Source: Bacillus sp. F19
GTDB lineage: Bacteria; Bacillota; Bacilli; Bacillales; Bacillaceae
Direction of reading: 5' to 3'
Assembly (NCBI GenBank): GCA_023823795.1
Contig: CP085710.1
Span: forward strand, 522,001 to 586,000
Length of the DNA stretch: 64,000 nucleotides
In this document: positions 25,375 through 34,822 of the stretch, in pieces
Layout: every line of letters starts with the position of its first letter
Numbering within the stretch: position 1 is the stretch's first letter
The notes under the pieces: generated by a model
Database searches by the model: none
Seen by the model: only the letters and a program-made list of their open reading frames with translations
Told to the model about the DNA's origin: nothing
Program-made: the position numbers and the translations under genes

Positions 25375-26235
25375 ATGTCTGTTCAAAACCTGCCTTTTTT
25401 CACCCGAATTGAGACTGGGGAATGTTTTAAAATAGAGCTCTTTCTAGATCATGCGAATCTTCGCTTACGCATAGATGATTATCAAGGAAATATCAAAAAA
25501 GTGATAGCTCGAGCACTGGTCATCGCTCAGGAACATGGTTTTACAAAAGTGATCCTTAAAGCTAGGCAGGAAGATTTATCTGCGATATTGGCTCATGGAT
25601 TTATGCTGGAGGGGAAATTGAATAGGTATTTTAATGGGAATGATGCTTATTGCATGGCATTATATTTTACCAATGAGAGGCGATCAAGCGACTATTGGAT
25701 GAAAGAAGACAAAATTCTAAAAGAAATCATTGAGATTCCCAGGCTGATAGAAAAGCCGAAAATACCTGAAAATTACTCCCTTCGATTTGCTGCAGTTGAA
25801 GATGCACACGAGCTGGCAAATTTATATAGTACAATTTTTGAAACCTATCCAACACCAATGAATGATGAGCATTATATAAAAAAAGTGATAGAAGAAGGTA
25901 CGATCTTCAGTGTTATCCAATATGAAGGATCCATCGTGAGTGCCGCATCCGCGGAGGTAAATGATATCTATCATAATGCTGAACTAACAGACTGTGCGAC
26001 TATCCCTCATCATAGAAAGCATGGTTTTATGAAGGTGCTTCTCTCGGCATTAGAACAAGAACTTATCAGGCGAAATATTTATTGTGCCTATTCTTTAGCA
26101 CGAGGTTTGTCAATGGGGATGAACGCTGTTTTTCACCAGCTGGGATATGAATATGGAGGAAGATTAACAAAGAATTGCAATATTTGGGATAAGTATGAGG
26201 ATATGAATATTTGGGTTAAAGATTTATCTTCTTGA
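25375..26235 (+). CDS. ablB: Beta-lysine N6-acetyltransferase (AblB/YodP)
   Basis: This 286-residue enzyme would acetylate the terminal amino group of beta-lysine. The C-terminal half is a GNAT domain: its acetyl-CoA part is seen as AELTDCATIPHHRKHGFMK followed by VLLSALEQEL. The N-terminal half is the extra domain found in AblB/YodP proteins. In methanogens AblA (KamA) plus AblB make the osmolyte N6-acetyl-beta-lysine; here the downstream aminotransferase and CoA-transferase point to use as a protected catabolic intermediate. It starts at an ATG after GAGGAGGG. Confidence 0.9.
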   Translation: MSVQNLPFFTRIETGECFKIELFLDHANLRLRIDDYQGNIKKVIARALVIAQEHGFTKVILKARQEDLSAILAHGFMLEGKLNRYFNGNDAYCMALYFTNERRSSDYWMKEDKILKEIIEIPRLIEKPKIPENYSLRFAAVEDAHELANLYSTIFETYPTPMNDEHYIKKVIEEGTIFSVIQYEGSIVSAASAEVNDIYHNAELTDCATIPHHRKHGFMKVLLSALEQELIRRNIYCAYSLARGLSMGMNAVFHQLGYEYGGRLTKNCNIWDKYEDMNIWVKDLSS

Positions 26236-26252
26236 AAGGATTTTTAAAATAG

Positions 26253-26495
<243 letters not shown>

Positions 26496-26825
26496 ACCCG
26501 GTTTCAAAGATTCAAATTTGCCATTTTTTTTCATTTATTTAATAGAATTTTTCCAATAGATTTAGGGAATTTGGACGGTCCACTCCTTACACCTCATTTC
26601 ACCCTTGATATTAACGAATAGCGACCCTGAACTTAATAGATCATAATTTATGGTATTACCAGGAACTTGCTTCTGAAACATATTGTACGAATGTACCGAT
26701 TGCAGGGAATGGACAGTGGAAATCTAAATTGTTGTTCCTTTTATATATTCAAATTAATAGGTTAACTGATTCATAGAAATAGAAAAATGAGTAGTGGGCA
26801 AGAAACTTAAAAAAGGAGAGATGAA
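26496..26825 (+). other. 330-bp gap inside the kam operon
   Basis: No gene could be supported here. A frame on the plus strand is open from about 26618 to 26776 (it includes LWYYQELASETYC) but has no start codon or ribosome site. No sigma-54 promoter with correct spacing and no terminator hairpin were found. It may be a decayed gene or an untranslated leader for the second half of the operon. Confidence 0.4.
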
Positions 26826-28193
26826 ATGAAGCGGAGTCATTTGATTAAGCCTATTCTAGATTATAACTATCCCACCGTCTCTCATGGGAATGGAATATAT
26901 CTTTATGACATGGATGGTAATCAATACATCGACGGATCATCAGGTGCGGTTACAGCAAGTATTGGTCATGGAGTATTAGAGGTTGTTGATGCCATGATGG
27001 TGCAGGCAAGCAAAGTTTCTTTTGCATATAGATCTCATTTCACAAGTGAAGCCGCAGAGACATTAGCAAAAAAGTTAAGTGAGTTAGCTCCAGGAGACTT
27101 AAATTGGACGTTTTTTGTAAACAGCGGATCTGAAGCAACGGAAACGGCGATGAAGATAGCGATTCAACATTGGCAAGAAAAAGGATATGAGCGGAAAAAT
27201 CGCATCGTCTCCCGCTGGACGAGTTATCACGGGATTACGATGGGTGCTTTATCAATGTCCGGTCATGTGTTAAGAAGAAAACGTTTTGTTCCGTTATTAG
27301 AGGATTTTCCTGGTATATCTGCTCCGTATTGTTATCGATGTCCTTATAATAGTGAACCTTCTAGCTGCAAGCTGCAGTGTGCAAATGAATTGGAGACGGC
27401 CATTCAAAGAATTGGATCTGAGAATATTGCCGCATTCATTGCCGAACCAATTATTGGGGCATCCGCTGGTGCTGTTACACCGCCTGACGGATATTATCAA
27501 AGGATTAAGGAAATATGCGAGCGTTACGACATTCTATTTATCGCTGATGAAGTTATGACAGGAATCGGACGTACGGGAAAAATGTTTGCCATGGAACACT
27601 GGGGCGTTACCCCAGATATCATTGCATTGGGTAAAGGAATGAGCGCTGGCTATACTCCGATGGCTGCCACTTTGGTTAGTGATCGTGTTATGGAACCCAT
27701 TTTAAAAGGCTCAAAATCAATCATGGCTGGACACACTTATAGCGCAAATCCACTATCTGCTGCTGTTTCCTTAGAAGTTCTTAATTACATTGAGCGAATG
27801 AATTTGGTTCAGGAAGCGGAAGAGAAAGGACAATACCTATTGCAGCAATTACATGGACTTGCTGAGAGATTTGACATCATTGGTGATGTGCGGGGAAAAG
27901 GGCTTCTTCTGGGACTTGAGTTTGTTTCCAATAGAATTTCAAAAAAATCATTCCGCTTGCAAAATGGCATTACCTCAAGGATCGTAAATAAAGCATTTGA
28001 GAAGGGATTGTTGATCTATCCCGCTTCTGGTGCTATCGAGGGAATCGAGGGCGATGCGGTTATTATTTCTCCGCCGCTGGTTATTTCAAATGAAGAAATT
28101 GACCGTCTTGTAAAGCTGCTGGAAGCATCAATTGAGGAATTACAGCATGAATTGCACGCGGAAGGCCTGATAGAGAACATGCAGGCTATTTAG
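26826..28193 (+). CDS. yodT: Class III aminotransferase (YodT), probable N-acetyl-beta-lysine transaminase
   Basis: A 455-residue PLP aminotransferase. Key parts: VNSGSEATETAMK (phosphate contact), SYHGITMGALS, IADEVMTGIGRTG (pyridine nitrogen aspartate) and the Schiff-base lysine in IALGKGMSAGYTP. A cysteine cluster (YCYRCPYNSEPSSCKLQC, about residues 163-180) is notable and may bind metal. In the proposed pathway it removes the 3-amino group of 6-N-acetyl-beta-lysine to give 6-acetamido-3-oxohexanoate. The ATG follows AAAGGAGAG. The next gene begins ten bases after its stop. Confidence 0.88.
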   Translation: MKRSHLIKPILDYNYPTVSHGNGIYLYDMDGNQYIDGSSGAVTASIGHGVLEVVDAMMVQASKVSFAYRSHFTSEAAETLAKKLSELAPGDLNWTFFVNSGSEATETAMKIAIQHWQEKGYERKNRIVSRWTSYHGITMGALSMSGHVLRRKRFVPLLEDFPGISAPYCYRCPYNSEPSSCKLQCANELETAIQRIGSENIAAFIAEPIIGASAGAVTPPDGYYQRIKEICERYDILFIADEVMTGIGRTGKMFAMEHWGVTPDIIALGKGMSAGYTPMAATLVSDRVMEPILKGSKSIMAGHTYSANPLSAAVSLEVLNYIERMNLVQEAEEKGQYLLQQLHGLAERFDIIGDVRGKGLLLGLEFVSNRISKKSFRLQNGITSRIVNKAFEKGLLIYPASGAIEGIEGDAVIISPPLVISNEEIDRLVKLLEASIEELQHELHAEGLIENMQAI

Positions 28194-28203
28194 GAGGAAC
28201 GAT

Positions 28204-28902
28204 ATGAAGCAAGTCATTGCGAAAAAAAACAAAATTGTGACCATAGAAGAAGCACTCAAGCATATCAACGATGGATGTACACTCATGTATGGAGGGTTTG
28301 GGGGAGTGGGGACTCCGCCAACACTCATACAGGGCATCCTGAACAAGGGCGTTAAGGAACTAACTTTGATTGGCAATGATGCAGGATTCCCTGATATCGG
28401 AATTGGCCGGCTAGTGTCTGATGAAAGAGCCAAAAAGGTCATCGCCTCTCATATCGGATCCAATCCTAATGCGGGTCGGCTCATGAATGAAGGAAAGCTG
28501 CAAGTGGAATTCTCTCCGCAAGGGACATTAGCTGAAAGGATTCGTGCAGGCGGAGTAGGCTTGGGCGGAATTTTTGTCGATATCGGGATTGGCACGATAG
28601 CTGAAGAAGGCAAGGACAAAATCGTAATCGGCGGAAAGGAATATTTGATCGAAACGGCTTTAACCTCAGAAGTGAGTGTTGTCTATGCCAAAAAGGCAGA
28701 TCCGCTTGGAAATCTGGTGTATGACAAGAGTGCCCGCAACTTCAATCCGCTGGTAGCGATGGCAGGAGCCTTTACCATTGCAGAAGTCGAAGAAGTTGTT
28801 CCGGCAGGCGAACTGGATCCGGAGTGTATTGCCACGCCAGGTATTTATGTAGATATGGTAATTCCAACAGAAGGGGTGAATTGGAAATGGGCATGGGAGT
28901 AG
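28204..28902 (+). CDS. yodS: CoA-transferase subunit A (YodS)
   Basis: A 232-residue alpha subunit of a class I 3-oxoacid CoA-transferase (ScoA/AtoD family). The glycine-rich CoA loop (YGGFGGVGTPPTLIQ) is intact, as is GKEYLIETAL. Together with the B subunit it should move CoA from acetyl-CoA or succinyl-CoA to 6-acetamido-3-oxohexanoate, making a thiolase substrate. It starts after TAGGAGGAACGAT. Its 3' end overlaps the yodR start by 16 bases, which couples the two subunits in translation. Confidence 0.9.
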   Translation: MKQVIAKKNKIVTIEEALKHINDGCTLMYGGFGGVGTPPTLIQGILNKGVKELTLIGNDAGFPDIGIGRLVSDERAKKVIASHIGSNPNAGRLMNEGKLQVEFSPQGTLAERIRAGGVGLGGIFVDIGIGTIAEEGKDKIVIGGKEYLIETALTSEVSVVYAKKADPLGNLVYDKSARNFNPLVAMAGAFTIAEVEEVVPAGELDPECIATPGIYVDMVIPTEGVNWKWAWE

Positions 28903-29549
28903 ATGTACGAATTCGCATCGCCAAACGCGCTGCCAAGGAAATCCATGATGGATTAATTGTCAATTTAGGTATTGGCATTCCTACCTTAGTTGCCGATCAT
29001 TTACCTCAAGATATCCATGTGCTGTTCCATGCGGAAAACGGTGTCCTTGGTACAGGTCCCACTCCGAATCCGGGGCAAGAAGATCCTGCTCTCTGTAACG
29101 CAGGAGGGTTCCCGATTACGACCGTAACAGGGGCTTCTTACTTTGACAGTGCAACGGCATTTGGCATGATCCGTCGAGGATACATCGACATTACCATCCT
29201 TGGTGCATTGGAAGTTAGTGAAAAAGGGGATTTGGCCAACTGGATTGTCCCAGGCAAACGGGTACCGGGAATGGGCGGAGCAATGGAGCTGGCCCAAAAA
29301 GCAAAAAAGGTGATTGTCTTGATGAATCACGTGAATAAGCAGGGTGAATCAAAGATATTAAAGGAATGCACGCTTCCTTTAACCGCAAGACAAAGTGTAG
29401 ATTTAATTATTACCGATATGGCTGTCATGGAGGTTAAAAAAGAGGGATTGGTGCTGAAGGAAGTTATGGCACCTTATACAGTCGATGAAGTGATTGCGAA
29501 TACAGAGGCGACGCTTAAAATCCCGGCTGTTGTCAACAGCATTGAATAG
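28887..29549 (+). CDS. yodR: CoA-transferase subunit B (YodR)
   Basis: A 220-residue beta subunit that carries the catalytic glutamate in FHAENGVLGTGP, the residue that forms the glutamyl-CoA intermediate. The N-terminal INLGIGIPTL-like stretch (VNLGIGIPTLVADHL) and the later VPGKRVPGMGGAMEL are typical of ScoB/AtoA proteins. I chose the ATG at 28887 (MGMGVDVRIR), which lies after AAGGGGTGAA and gives the usual N-terminus; a start at 28824 would add 21 unlikely residues. It overlaps yodS by 16 bases. Confidence 0.9.
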   Translation: MGMGVDVRIRIAKRAAKEIHDGLIVNLGIGIPTLVADHLPQDIHVLFHAENGVLGTGPTPNPGQEDPALCNAGGFPITTVTGASYFDSATAFGMIRRGYIDITILGALEVSEKGDLANWIVPGKRVPGMGGAMELAQKAKKVIVLMNHVNKQGESKILKECTLPLTARQSVDLIITDMAVMEVKKEGLVLKEVMAPYTVDEVIANTEATLKIPAVVNSIE

Positions 29550-29567
29550 CTAAGAGGAGGCATAAGC

Positions 29568-30749
29568 ATGAATGAGGTTGTCATCGTTGCTGGAGCGCGG
29601 ACGGCAGTCGGATCCTTTGGGAAGTCACTCCGGAATGTTAAAGCTGCCGAATTGGGCCGTCAAGTATTGGAAGGCTTAATGGAAAAGTCTGGCTTAGACA
29701 AAGAAAAGGTCGATGAAGTGATCTTTGGACATGGCTATGTCCATGGAGGCGGTCTTAACTCTGCCCGGATTTCATCGCAGATGGCGGGTTTCCCGCAAAA
29801 TATCCCTGGTCACATTGTAATCAAAGCATGCGGATCAGGTTTAAAGGCCATTACCAGTGCGGCTTTAACTATCGCTGCTGGTCAAGAAGAAGTGATCATC
29901 GCCGGCGGAGTGGAGAGCATGAGCAATGTGCCATATATCGTGAAAAATAGATGGGGCGGTAAATTTGGAAACGTAACGATGGAGGATGCTCTGCTGGCAG
30001 ATGGATTAATATGCTCCTTAGAAAATGAGCATATGGGAATAACAGCTGAACGTCTGGCTGAACAATACGGTATCCGTCGCGAGGAACAGGATCAATTTGC
30101 TTATCAAAGCCACAAGAAGGCCTGGAAAGCTGTAGCAGAAGGCCGCTTTGATCAAGAAATTATTCCGCTTAAAATCAAGGATCGAAAAGGGCTTCATGTC
30201 TTCAGCCAAGACGAAGGAGTTCGTGAGGACATTCATCTGGATCAACTTGCCGGCCTTCCTGCAGTATTCAAAAATGAAGGAACCATTACGGCAGGTAATG
30301 CGTGTCCCATGAATGATGGAGCAGCAGCTGTACTATTAATGTCCAAGCAGCAGGCAGAAGAAACGGGATTAAAAACGCTCTTGAAAATCAAGGCTTTCGC
30401 CAGTGCAGGTGTTGAACCGGGAGTTATGGGGATCGGACCCGTACCAGCGACTCGAAAAGCATTGGCAAAAGCAGGTCTATTGTTAGAGGATATCGGCCTG
30501 GTTGAACTTAATGAAGCCTTTGCTGCCCAAGCACTTGCTGTGATCAAGGAGTTAGATTTGAATCCGGATATCGTCAATGTCAATGGAGGGGCAATTGCAC
30601 TTGGTCACCCTGTAGGGGCAACAGGTGCAAAATTGACAGTCACACTGATGCATGAAATGCTGCGTTCTCAGGTTAAGTACGGAATGGTAACGTTGTGTAT
30701 GGCAGGCGGAATGGGACTTTCAGTTATCTATGAGAATATGTGTATATAA
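29568..30749 (+). CDS. Thiolase (acetyl-CoA C-acyltransferase)
   Basis: A 393-residue thiolase with the three catalytic residues in place: the nucleophile cysteine in VIKACGSGLKAI (about residue 88), the histidine in GGAIALGHPVGATG and the second cysteine in TLCMAGGMG. In the proposed route it cleaves 6-acetamido-3-oxohexanoyl-CoA with CoA into acetyl-CoA and 4-acetamidobutyryl-CoA. As I recall, the B. subtilis kamA-yodPQRST operon has no thiolase, so its presence here completes a step that is otherwise left to other genes. It starts after AGAGGAGG. Confidence 0.9.
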   Translation: MNEVVIVAGARTAVGSFGKSLRNVKAAELGRQVLEGLMEKSGLDKEKVDEVIFGHGYVHGGGLNSARISSQMAGFPQNIPGHIVIKACGSGLKAITSAALTIAAGQEEVIIAGGVESMSNVPYIVKNRWGGKFGNVTMEDALLADGLICSLENEHMGITAERLAEQYGIRREEQDQFAYQSHKKAWKAVAEGRFDQEIIPLKIKDRKGLHVFSQDEGVREDIHLDQLAGLPAVFKNEGTITAGNACPMNDGAAAVLLMSKQQAEETGLKTLLKIKAFASAGVEPGVMGIGPVPATRKALAKAGLLLEDIGLVELNEAFAAQALAVIKELDLNPDIVNVNGGAIALGHPVGATGAKLTVTLMHEMLRSQVKYGMVTLCMAGGMGLSVIYENMCI

Positions 30750-30760
30750 GGAGGATAAAA

Positions 30761-32032
30761 GTGCCAGATATTAAAAAACGCATTCACCAATGGATCAAGG
30801 ATCATCGGGAAGAAGGAACGGACTTATTGCAACGATTGGTACAAGCCCCCAGTACGCAAGGGAATGAAGCCGCGGCGCAGGCTATCGTCGTCCAAAAACT
30901 GCAGGAAATGGGTCTGCAGGTTGATATTTGGGAGCCTGACGGTGTGGAATTGAAAAAGCATTCCTATTTCTATTCTCCTCGCAGCGATTTTTCAAACAGC
31001 CCTAATGTGGCGGGAATTATGAAAGGATCCGGAGGAGGCCGCTCCATTATCTTGAACGGACACATCGATGTGGTTCCGGATGGTGATCGGGAACAGTGGG
31101 ATGACGATCCATACAGCGGAGCTATTAGGAATGGAAAAATGTTTGGACGTGGCGTAACAGATATGAAAGGAGGCAATGTATCCCTTATTCTGGCAATGCA
31201 GGCGTTACAGGAAAGTGGCATCCAGTTAAAGGGAGATGTGATTTTTCAAAGTGTGATTGAAGAAGAAAGCGGCGGAGCAGGAACTTTAGCAGCCATTTTG
31301 AAGGGATACAAAGCCGATGCTGCCCTTATCCCTGAACCGACAAATATGAGGATTTTTCCCAAACAGCAGGGTTCGATGTGGTTCCGTATTCTGGTAAAAG
31401 GCCGGTCAGCCCATGGTGGAACAAGGTATGAAGGAATTAGCGCCATTGAAAAGAGTATGACCGTAATAAATCACATTCGTGCTCTGGAAGAAAAGCGAAA
31501 TGCACGCATCAGTGATCCGCTTTATCAGAACACACCTATCCCGATTCCAATCAATGTAGGCGTCATTGAAGGCGGTAATTGGCCTTCCTCCGTTCCCGAC
31601 CTGGTGAAAATTGAAGGAAGAATGGGTGTTGCGCCGGAGGAAACGATGGAGCAGGCGAAGAACGAAATGGCTGAATGGCTGTTCCAGATAAAAGAAGTTG
31701 ACGAATGGTTTAAGGATCATGCTCCTGTTTTAGAATGGTTCGGAGCACGCTGGGTTCCAGGGGCAATTGACACAGAACATGAACTGATGAATACGCTCGT
31801 CCATCAATATCGGCAAGTTGCTGGACAGGATCCGGTCATTGAAGCTTCTCCGTGGGGGACTGATGGAGGATTGCTGACTCATGTCGGTGAAACGCCTGCA
31901 ATTGTTTTTGGTCCTGGAGCAACAGAGGTTGCCCATTATCCAAATGAATACATCTTACTAGATAATGTGTTTACGACAGCGGAGATTATTGCCCTTACTT
32001 TAATTCAATGGTGTGGTATTGAAGAGGAGTAG
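30761..32032 (+). CDS. yodQ: M20-family deacylase (YodQ), probable 4-acetamidobutyrate deacetylase
   Basis: A 423-residue zinc amidohydrolase of the ArgE/DapE/CPG2 type. The metal ligands are recognisable: NGHIDVVPDG (His, Asp), GRGVTDMKGG (bridging Asp), EEESGGAGTL (catalytic and metal Glu) and PEPTN. The start is the GTG at 30761 after AAGGAGG; an upstream in-frame ATG at 30740 lies in the thiolase coding end and lacks a site. It would remove the acetyl group of 4-acetamidobutyrate to release 4-aminobutyrate. The substrate is inferred from pathway logic. Confidence 0.88.
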   Translation: MPDIKKRIHQWIKDHREEGTDLLQRLVQAPSTQGNEAAAQAIVVQKLQEMGLQVDIWEPDGVELKKHSYFYSPRSDFSNSPNVAGIMKGSGGGRSIILNGHIDVVPDGDREQWDDDPYSGAIRNGKMFGRGVTDMKGGNVSLILAMQALQESGIQLKGDVIFQSVIEEESGGAGTLAAILKGYKADAALIPEPTNMRIFPKQQGSMWFRILVKGRSAHGGTRYEGISAIEKSMTVINHIRALEEKRNARISDPLYQNTPIPIPINVGVIEGGNWPSSVPDLVKIEGRMGVAPEETMEQAKNEMAEWLFQIKEVDEWFKDHAPVLEWFGARWVPGAIDTEHELMNTLVHQYRQVAGQDPVIEASPWGTDGGLLTHVGETPAIVFGPGATEVAHYPNEYILLDNVFTTAEIIALTLIQWCGIEEE

Positions 32033-32442
32033 AAATCGATTTACGAATGATGTTAGTCGAAAAAAGTAAACGGGACAAACGAAACCGTAAATTAGGAGTT
32101 GCCTGCTGGAACAATGATTATTGAAATTAACAAGAATCGATTAATTCAAGTAGGGAGTGAGGAATGTCATACCAATTGGACGAGACATTGAAAGAAATTG
32201 AAGATCAACCCTTTTTGATTTTGATTTACATCCGACGGATAGAAAAAAATATAGTTATGAGATTTGATGTCTAAGCCCCGTTTCCTTAAAAATCCAGTAA
32301 AGTAAAGTTTCCGTTTTGGCAGTGGAACGAATCAGGTTCTTAAGTTAGAATAGGATATGGACTCTACTATCTGCTGTTAAGACAATTCTCTTTTATTATT
32401 TCTGAAAATTTAAAATTCAAATGAATTGTAGGTGGGAACCAA
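32033..32442 (+). other. 410-bp gap before the lysine permease gene
   Basis: No intact gene. A 35-codon frame at 32164 (MSYQLDETLKEIEDQP) has a fair ribosome site but then ends in poor sequence, and a neighbouring frame reads FDFDLHPTDRKKYSYEI. The two together look like one coding region broken by a frameshift, but I do not recognise the family. No promoter with good -10/-35 spacing and no terminator stood out. Confidence 0.35.
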
Positions 32443-33900
32443 ATGGACATGAATCTCATTGAAAATCAAGAACCGACAGTTAAAAGAAAATTGAAAGCAA
32501 GGCATATGTCTATGATCGCAATTGGAGGTTCTATCGGAACTGGCTTATTTTTGGCAAGTGGTGCAACCATCCAAAGTGCAGGACCTGGCGGATCTCTCAC
32601 TGCATATGCATGCATAGGAATTATGGTTTATTTTCTTATGACCAGCTTGGGGGAAATGGCGACATATATGCCTGTATCTGGATCCTTTTCTACCTATGCT
32701 ACACGCTTTGTAGATCCCGCATTTGGTTTTGCACTTGGCTGGAATTATTGGTTTAATTGGGCAGTCACCCTTGCAGTGGAAATAGCTGCGGCAGCTATCA
32801 TTATGAAATTCTGGCTGCCTGAAGTGCCAAGCATTATTTGGAGTGCATTGTTCCTTGGACTCATCTTTATTCTGAACGCTCTATCCATTAGAAGTTATGG
32901 TGAATCAGAATATTGGTTTGCCCTTATAAAAGTCGTGGCCATCATTGTTTTTATCATTATTGGATTATTGACAATCTTGGGGATTTTTGGCGGAGAAATG
33001 ATTGGATTTAAAAACTTTACTACGGGTGAAGCTCCTTTCAAGGGAGGATTTTTATCGATCATCAGTATCTTTCTTATCGCTGGATTTTCATTCCAAGGTA
33101 CAGAACTAGTTGGTATTGCTGCTGGAGAAAGTGAGAATCCTGAAAAAAATGTTCCAAATGCGATTCGCCAAGTATTTTGGCGCATCTTATTGTTTTACAT
33201 CGGAGCCATTTTAATACTTGGTTTGTTAATTCCATATACGAGTCCAAGTTTATTAAGCGGGGATTTAGAAAACATTTCTGTAAGCCCTTTCACGCTCGTT
33301 TTTGAACGGGCAGGACTTGCGTTCGCGGCTTCTGTCATGAATGCGGTTGTTTTAACATCCTTACTATCAGCAGGGAACTCTGGGCTTTATGCATCAACTA
33401 GGATGTTATGGTCGATGGCAAAAGATAATCAGGCTCCAAAGTTTCTAGCAAAAGTTAACCACAGGGGAATCCCGATGAATGCTTTGATAATCACGACATT
33501 AATTGGAGGGCTGGCTTTTTTAACGTCTGTTTTTGGGGATCATGTATTTACATGGCTATTAAATGCTTCAGGATTAACGGGATTCATTGCTTGGATTGGA
33601 ATTGCCGTTAGCCATTATCGTTTTAGACGTGCGTACGTAGCACAGGGCGGTGACTTAAACGAATTAAAATACAAAGCAAAATGGTTCCCGCTCGGTCCGA
33701 TTCTTTCATTTATCCTTTGCATAGTTGTCATTGCAGGACAGAATTACGAGGCGTATTTAAACGGCAGTATTGACTGGTACGGGGTCGCAGTCTCCTACAT
33801 TGGTTTACCATTGTTTCTAGCGATATGGTTAGGGTACAAGGTTTTTCATAAGACCAAAATAATTTCATTGAAAGACTGTCATTTTGAAAAATCAATGTAG
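32443..33900 (+). CDS. Amino acid permease, LysP-like
   Basis: A 485-residue APC-family permease with about twelve membrane segments. The AAT-subfamily hallmarks are clear: KARHMSMIAIGGSIGTGLF at the N-terminus, the GWNYWFNWAVTLAVE segment, and FSFQGTELVGIAAGESENP in the core helix. It most resembles LysP-type lysine permeases. It is placed at the end of the lysine-degradation cluster, which supports lysine as substrate. The ATG follows GTAGGTGGG. It ends in a basic and polar tail and is closed by a terminator 50 bases on. Confidence 0.85.
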   Translation: MDMNLIENQEPTVKRKLKARHMSMIAIGGSIGTGLFLASGATIQSAGPGGSLTAYACIGIMVYFLMTSLGEMATYMPVSGSFSTYATRFVDPAFGFALGWNYWFNWAVTLAVEIAAAAIIMKFWLPEVPSIIWSALFLGLIFILNALSIRSYGESEYWFALIKVVAIIVFIIIGLLTILGIFGGEMIGFKNFTTGEAPFKGGFLSIISIFLIAGFSFQGTELVGIAAGESENPEKNVPNAIRQVFWRILLFYIGAILILGLLIPYTSPSLLSGDLENISVSPFTLVFERAGLAFAASVMNAVVLTSLLSAGNSGLYASTRMLWSMAKDNQAPKFLAKVNHRGIPMNALIITTLIGGLAFLTSVFGDHVFTWLLNASGLTGFIAWIGIAVSHYRFRRAYVAQGGDLNELKYKAKWFPLGPILSFILCIVVIAGQNYEAYLNGSIDWYGVAVSYIGLPLFLAIWLGYKVFHKTKIISLKDCHFEKSM

Positions 33901-33951
33901 GACATATAAATAGAGTCAAGCAGCAGACAGTAAAAAAAAATGCTATCAAGT

Positions 33952-33986
33952 AACCTGAGGTCTCTGCGGGACTCAGGTTCTTTTAT
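33952..33986 (+). terminator. Terminator after the LysP-like permease
   Basis: AACCTGAG pairs with CTCAGGTT and is followed by CTTTTATTT. Confidence 0.82.
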
Positions 33987-34134
33987 TTAGATTGAATTCA
34001 GCAATAATTATAGAAAGAAATGTATTGCTATTGCTTGAAAGCCTTGATAATAACAAAGGGAGAAAACGGACCGGAGGCATTTCATTAAAAAATGATAAAT
34101 CGAATTGAGAAGGTTTTGAATATCAAGGTTAAAT

Positions 34135-34180
34135 AAAGAACACACAATTTGATTTGTCTAAAATGTGCGTTCTTTTGTTT
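34135..34180. terminator. Bidirectional terminator-like hairpin
   Basis: AAAGAACACACA pairs, with one mismatch, with TGTGCGTTCTTT around a loop of about 17 bases. T-rich sequence follows on both strands. It could end the small minus-strand gene at 34201. Confidence 0.65.
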
Positions 34181-34200
34181 TCGTTAAAAATAGAATAAAG

Positions 34201-34368
34201 CTATTTTTTATTTACTTGACGTCCGCTTTTTTTTTGGCTCTGTGAACTTGTATTGCCGATAGAATATTCGTTTCCTGATTCAACATCATTTCTTAGGTCC
34301 TGTTTCTCGATTTGATCTCTTGTCTGATTCTTATTCTGCATACCTTGTTTAGGCATTCCTTTATCCAT
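34201..34368 (-). CDS. Small hydrophilic protein of unknown function
   Basis: A possible 55-residue protein, MDKGMPKQGMQNKNQ at the start and SQSQKKSGRQVNKK at the end. It is rich in Lys, Gln, Asn and Ser and has no hydrophobic stretch, a make-up often seen in small spore or stress proteins of bacilli. The start at 34368 is preceded by a weak GAAAGCGAG; longer versions reach a TTG at 34404 without any site. A hairpin terminator lies just past the stop. I do not recognise the family and coding status is uncertain. Confidence 0.4.
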   Translation of the reverse strand: MDKGMPKQGMQNKNQTRDQIEKQDLRNDVESGNEYSIGNTSSQSQKKSGRQVNKK

Positions 34369-34404
34369 CTCGCTTTCAAATATAATCATCATTAATATGC
34401 TCAA

Positions 34405-34822
34405 AAATAAGGAAAAAAATGATTAGTTTGAACAAAAGAAAATTACGGTTGATTCCTAACGGGTAAATGGAAGAAGAGCATAATGCACGGACACCTGTTG
34501 ATTTGAATTGTACTCGAGAGAAGAAGTAACGCCTGAATTAGGAGTTCGCTGGAAAAAAGGAAGTAAATGTTTAATTTATGAAAGTATTTTTCAGATATTG
34601 GCAAGTAAAATGGTGAAAATGGAAAGAAAAAGCACCAAAATGGAAAGTAAACATCTATCACAGTAGTACTGCTTAAAAAAGAACACATTCAATGTGTTCG
34701 ATGAGTCAGTTTCCTGCCAGTTACAATTATATGTAATGTTTTCATAGTAAAATCGCCTCCTTTTCTGACTTTTCCCGTTGTTTTCTTATTATAATCAAAA
34801 TATAAGTGATACAAAGGAGATG
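34405..34822. other. 418-bp region without a supported gene
   Basis: The plus strand is A-rich and the open frame on the minus strand is only the complement of this bias. A short hairpin (AACACATT/AATGTGTT near 34681) is followed by no T-run. A possible -10 (TATAAT-like) for the acetyltransferase gene lies near 34790. I see nothing else. Confidence 0.4.

Noticed and set aside
32300-32330. TTTTGGCAGTGGAACGA as a sigma-54 promoter for the permease
   Set aside because: It has the -24 GG but no GC at the required -12 distance.
34031-34099. 22-codon frame containing ALIITKGENGPEAFH
   Set aside because: It recalls a sugar-kinase motif but is too short, has no ribosome site, and no neighbouring sequence supports a kinase relic.
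34443-34688. 81-codon minus-strand frame rich in Phe, Leu and Ser
   Set aside because: It is the complement of an A-rich stretch, has no ribosome site and resembles no protein.
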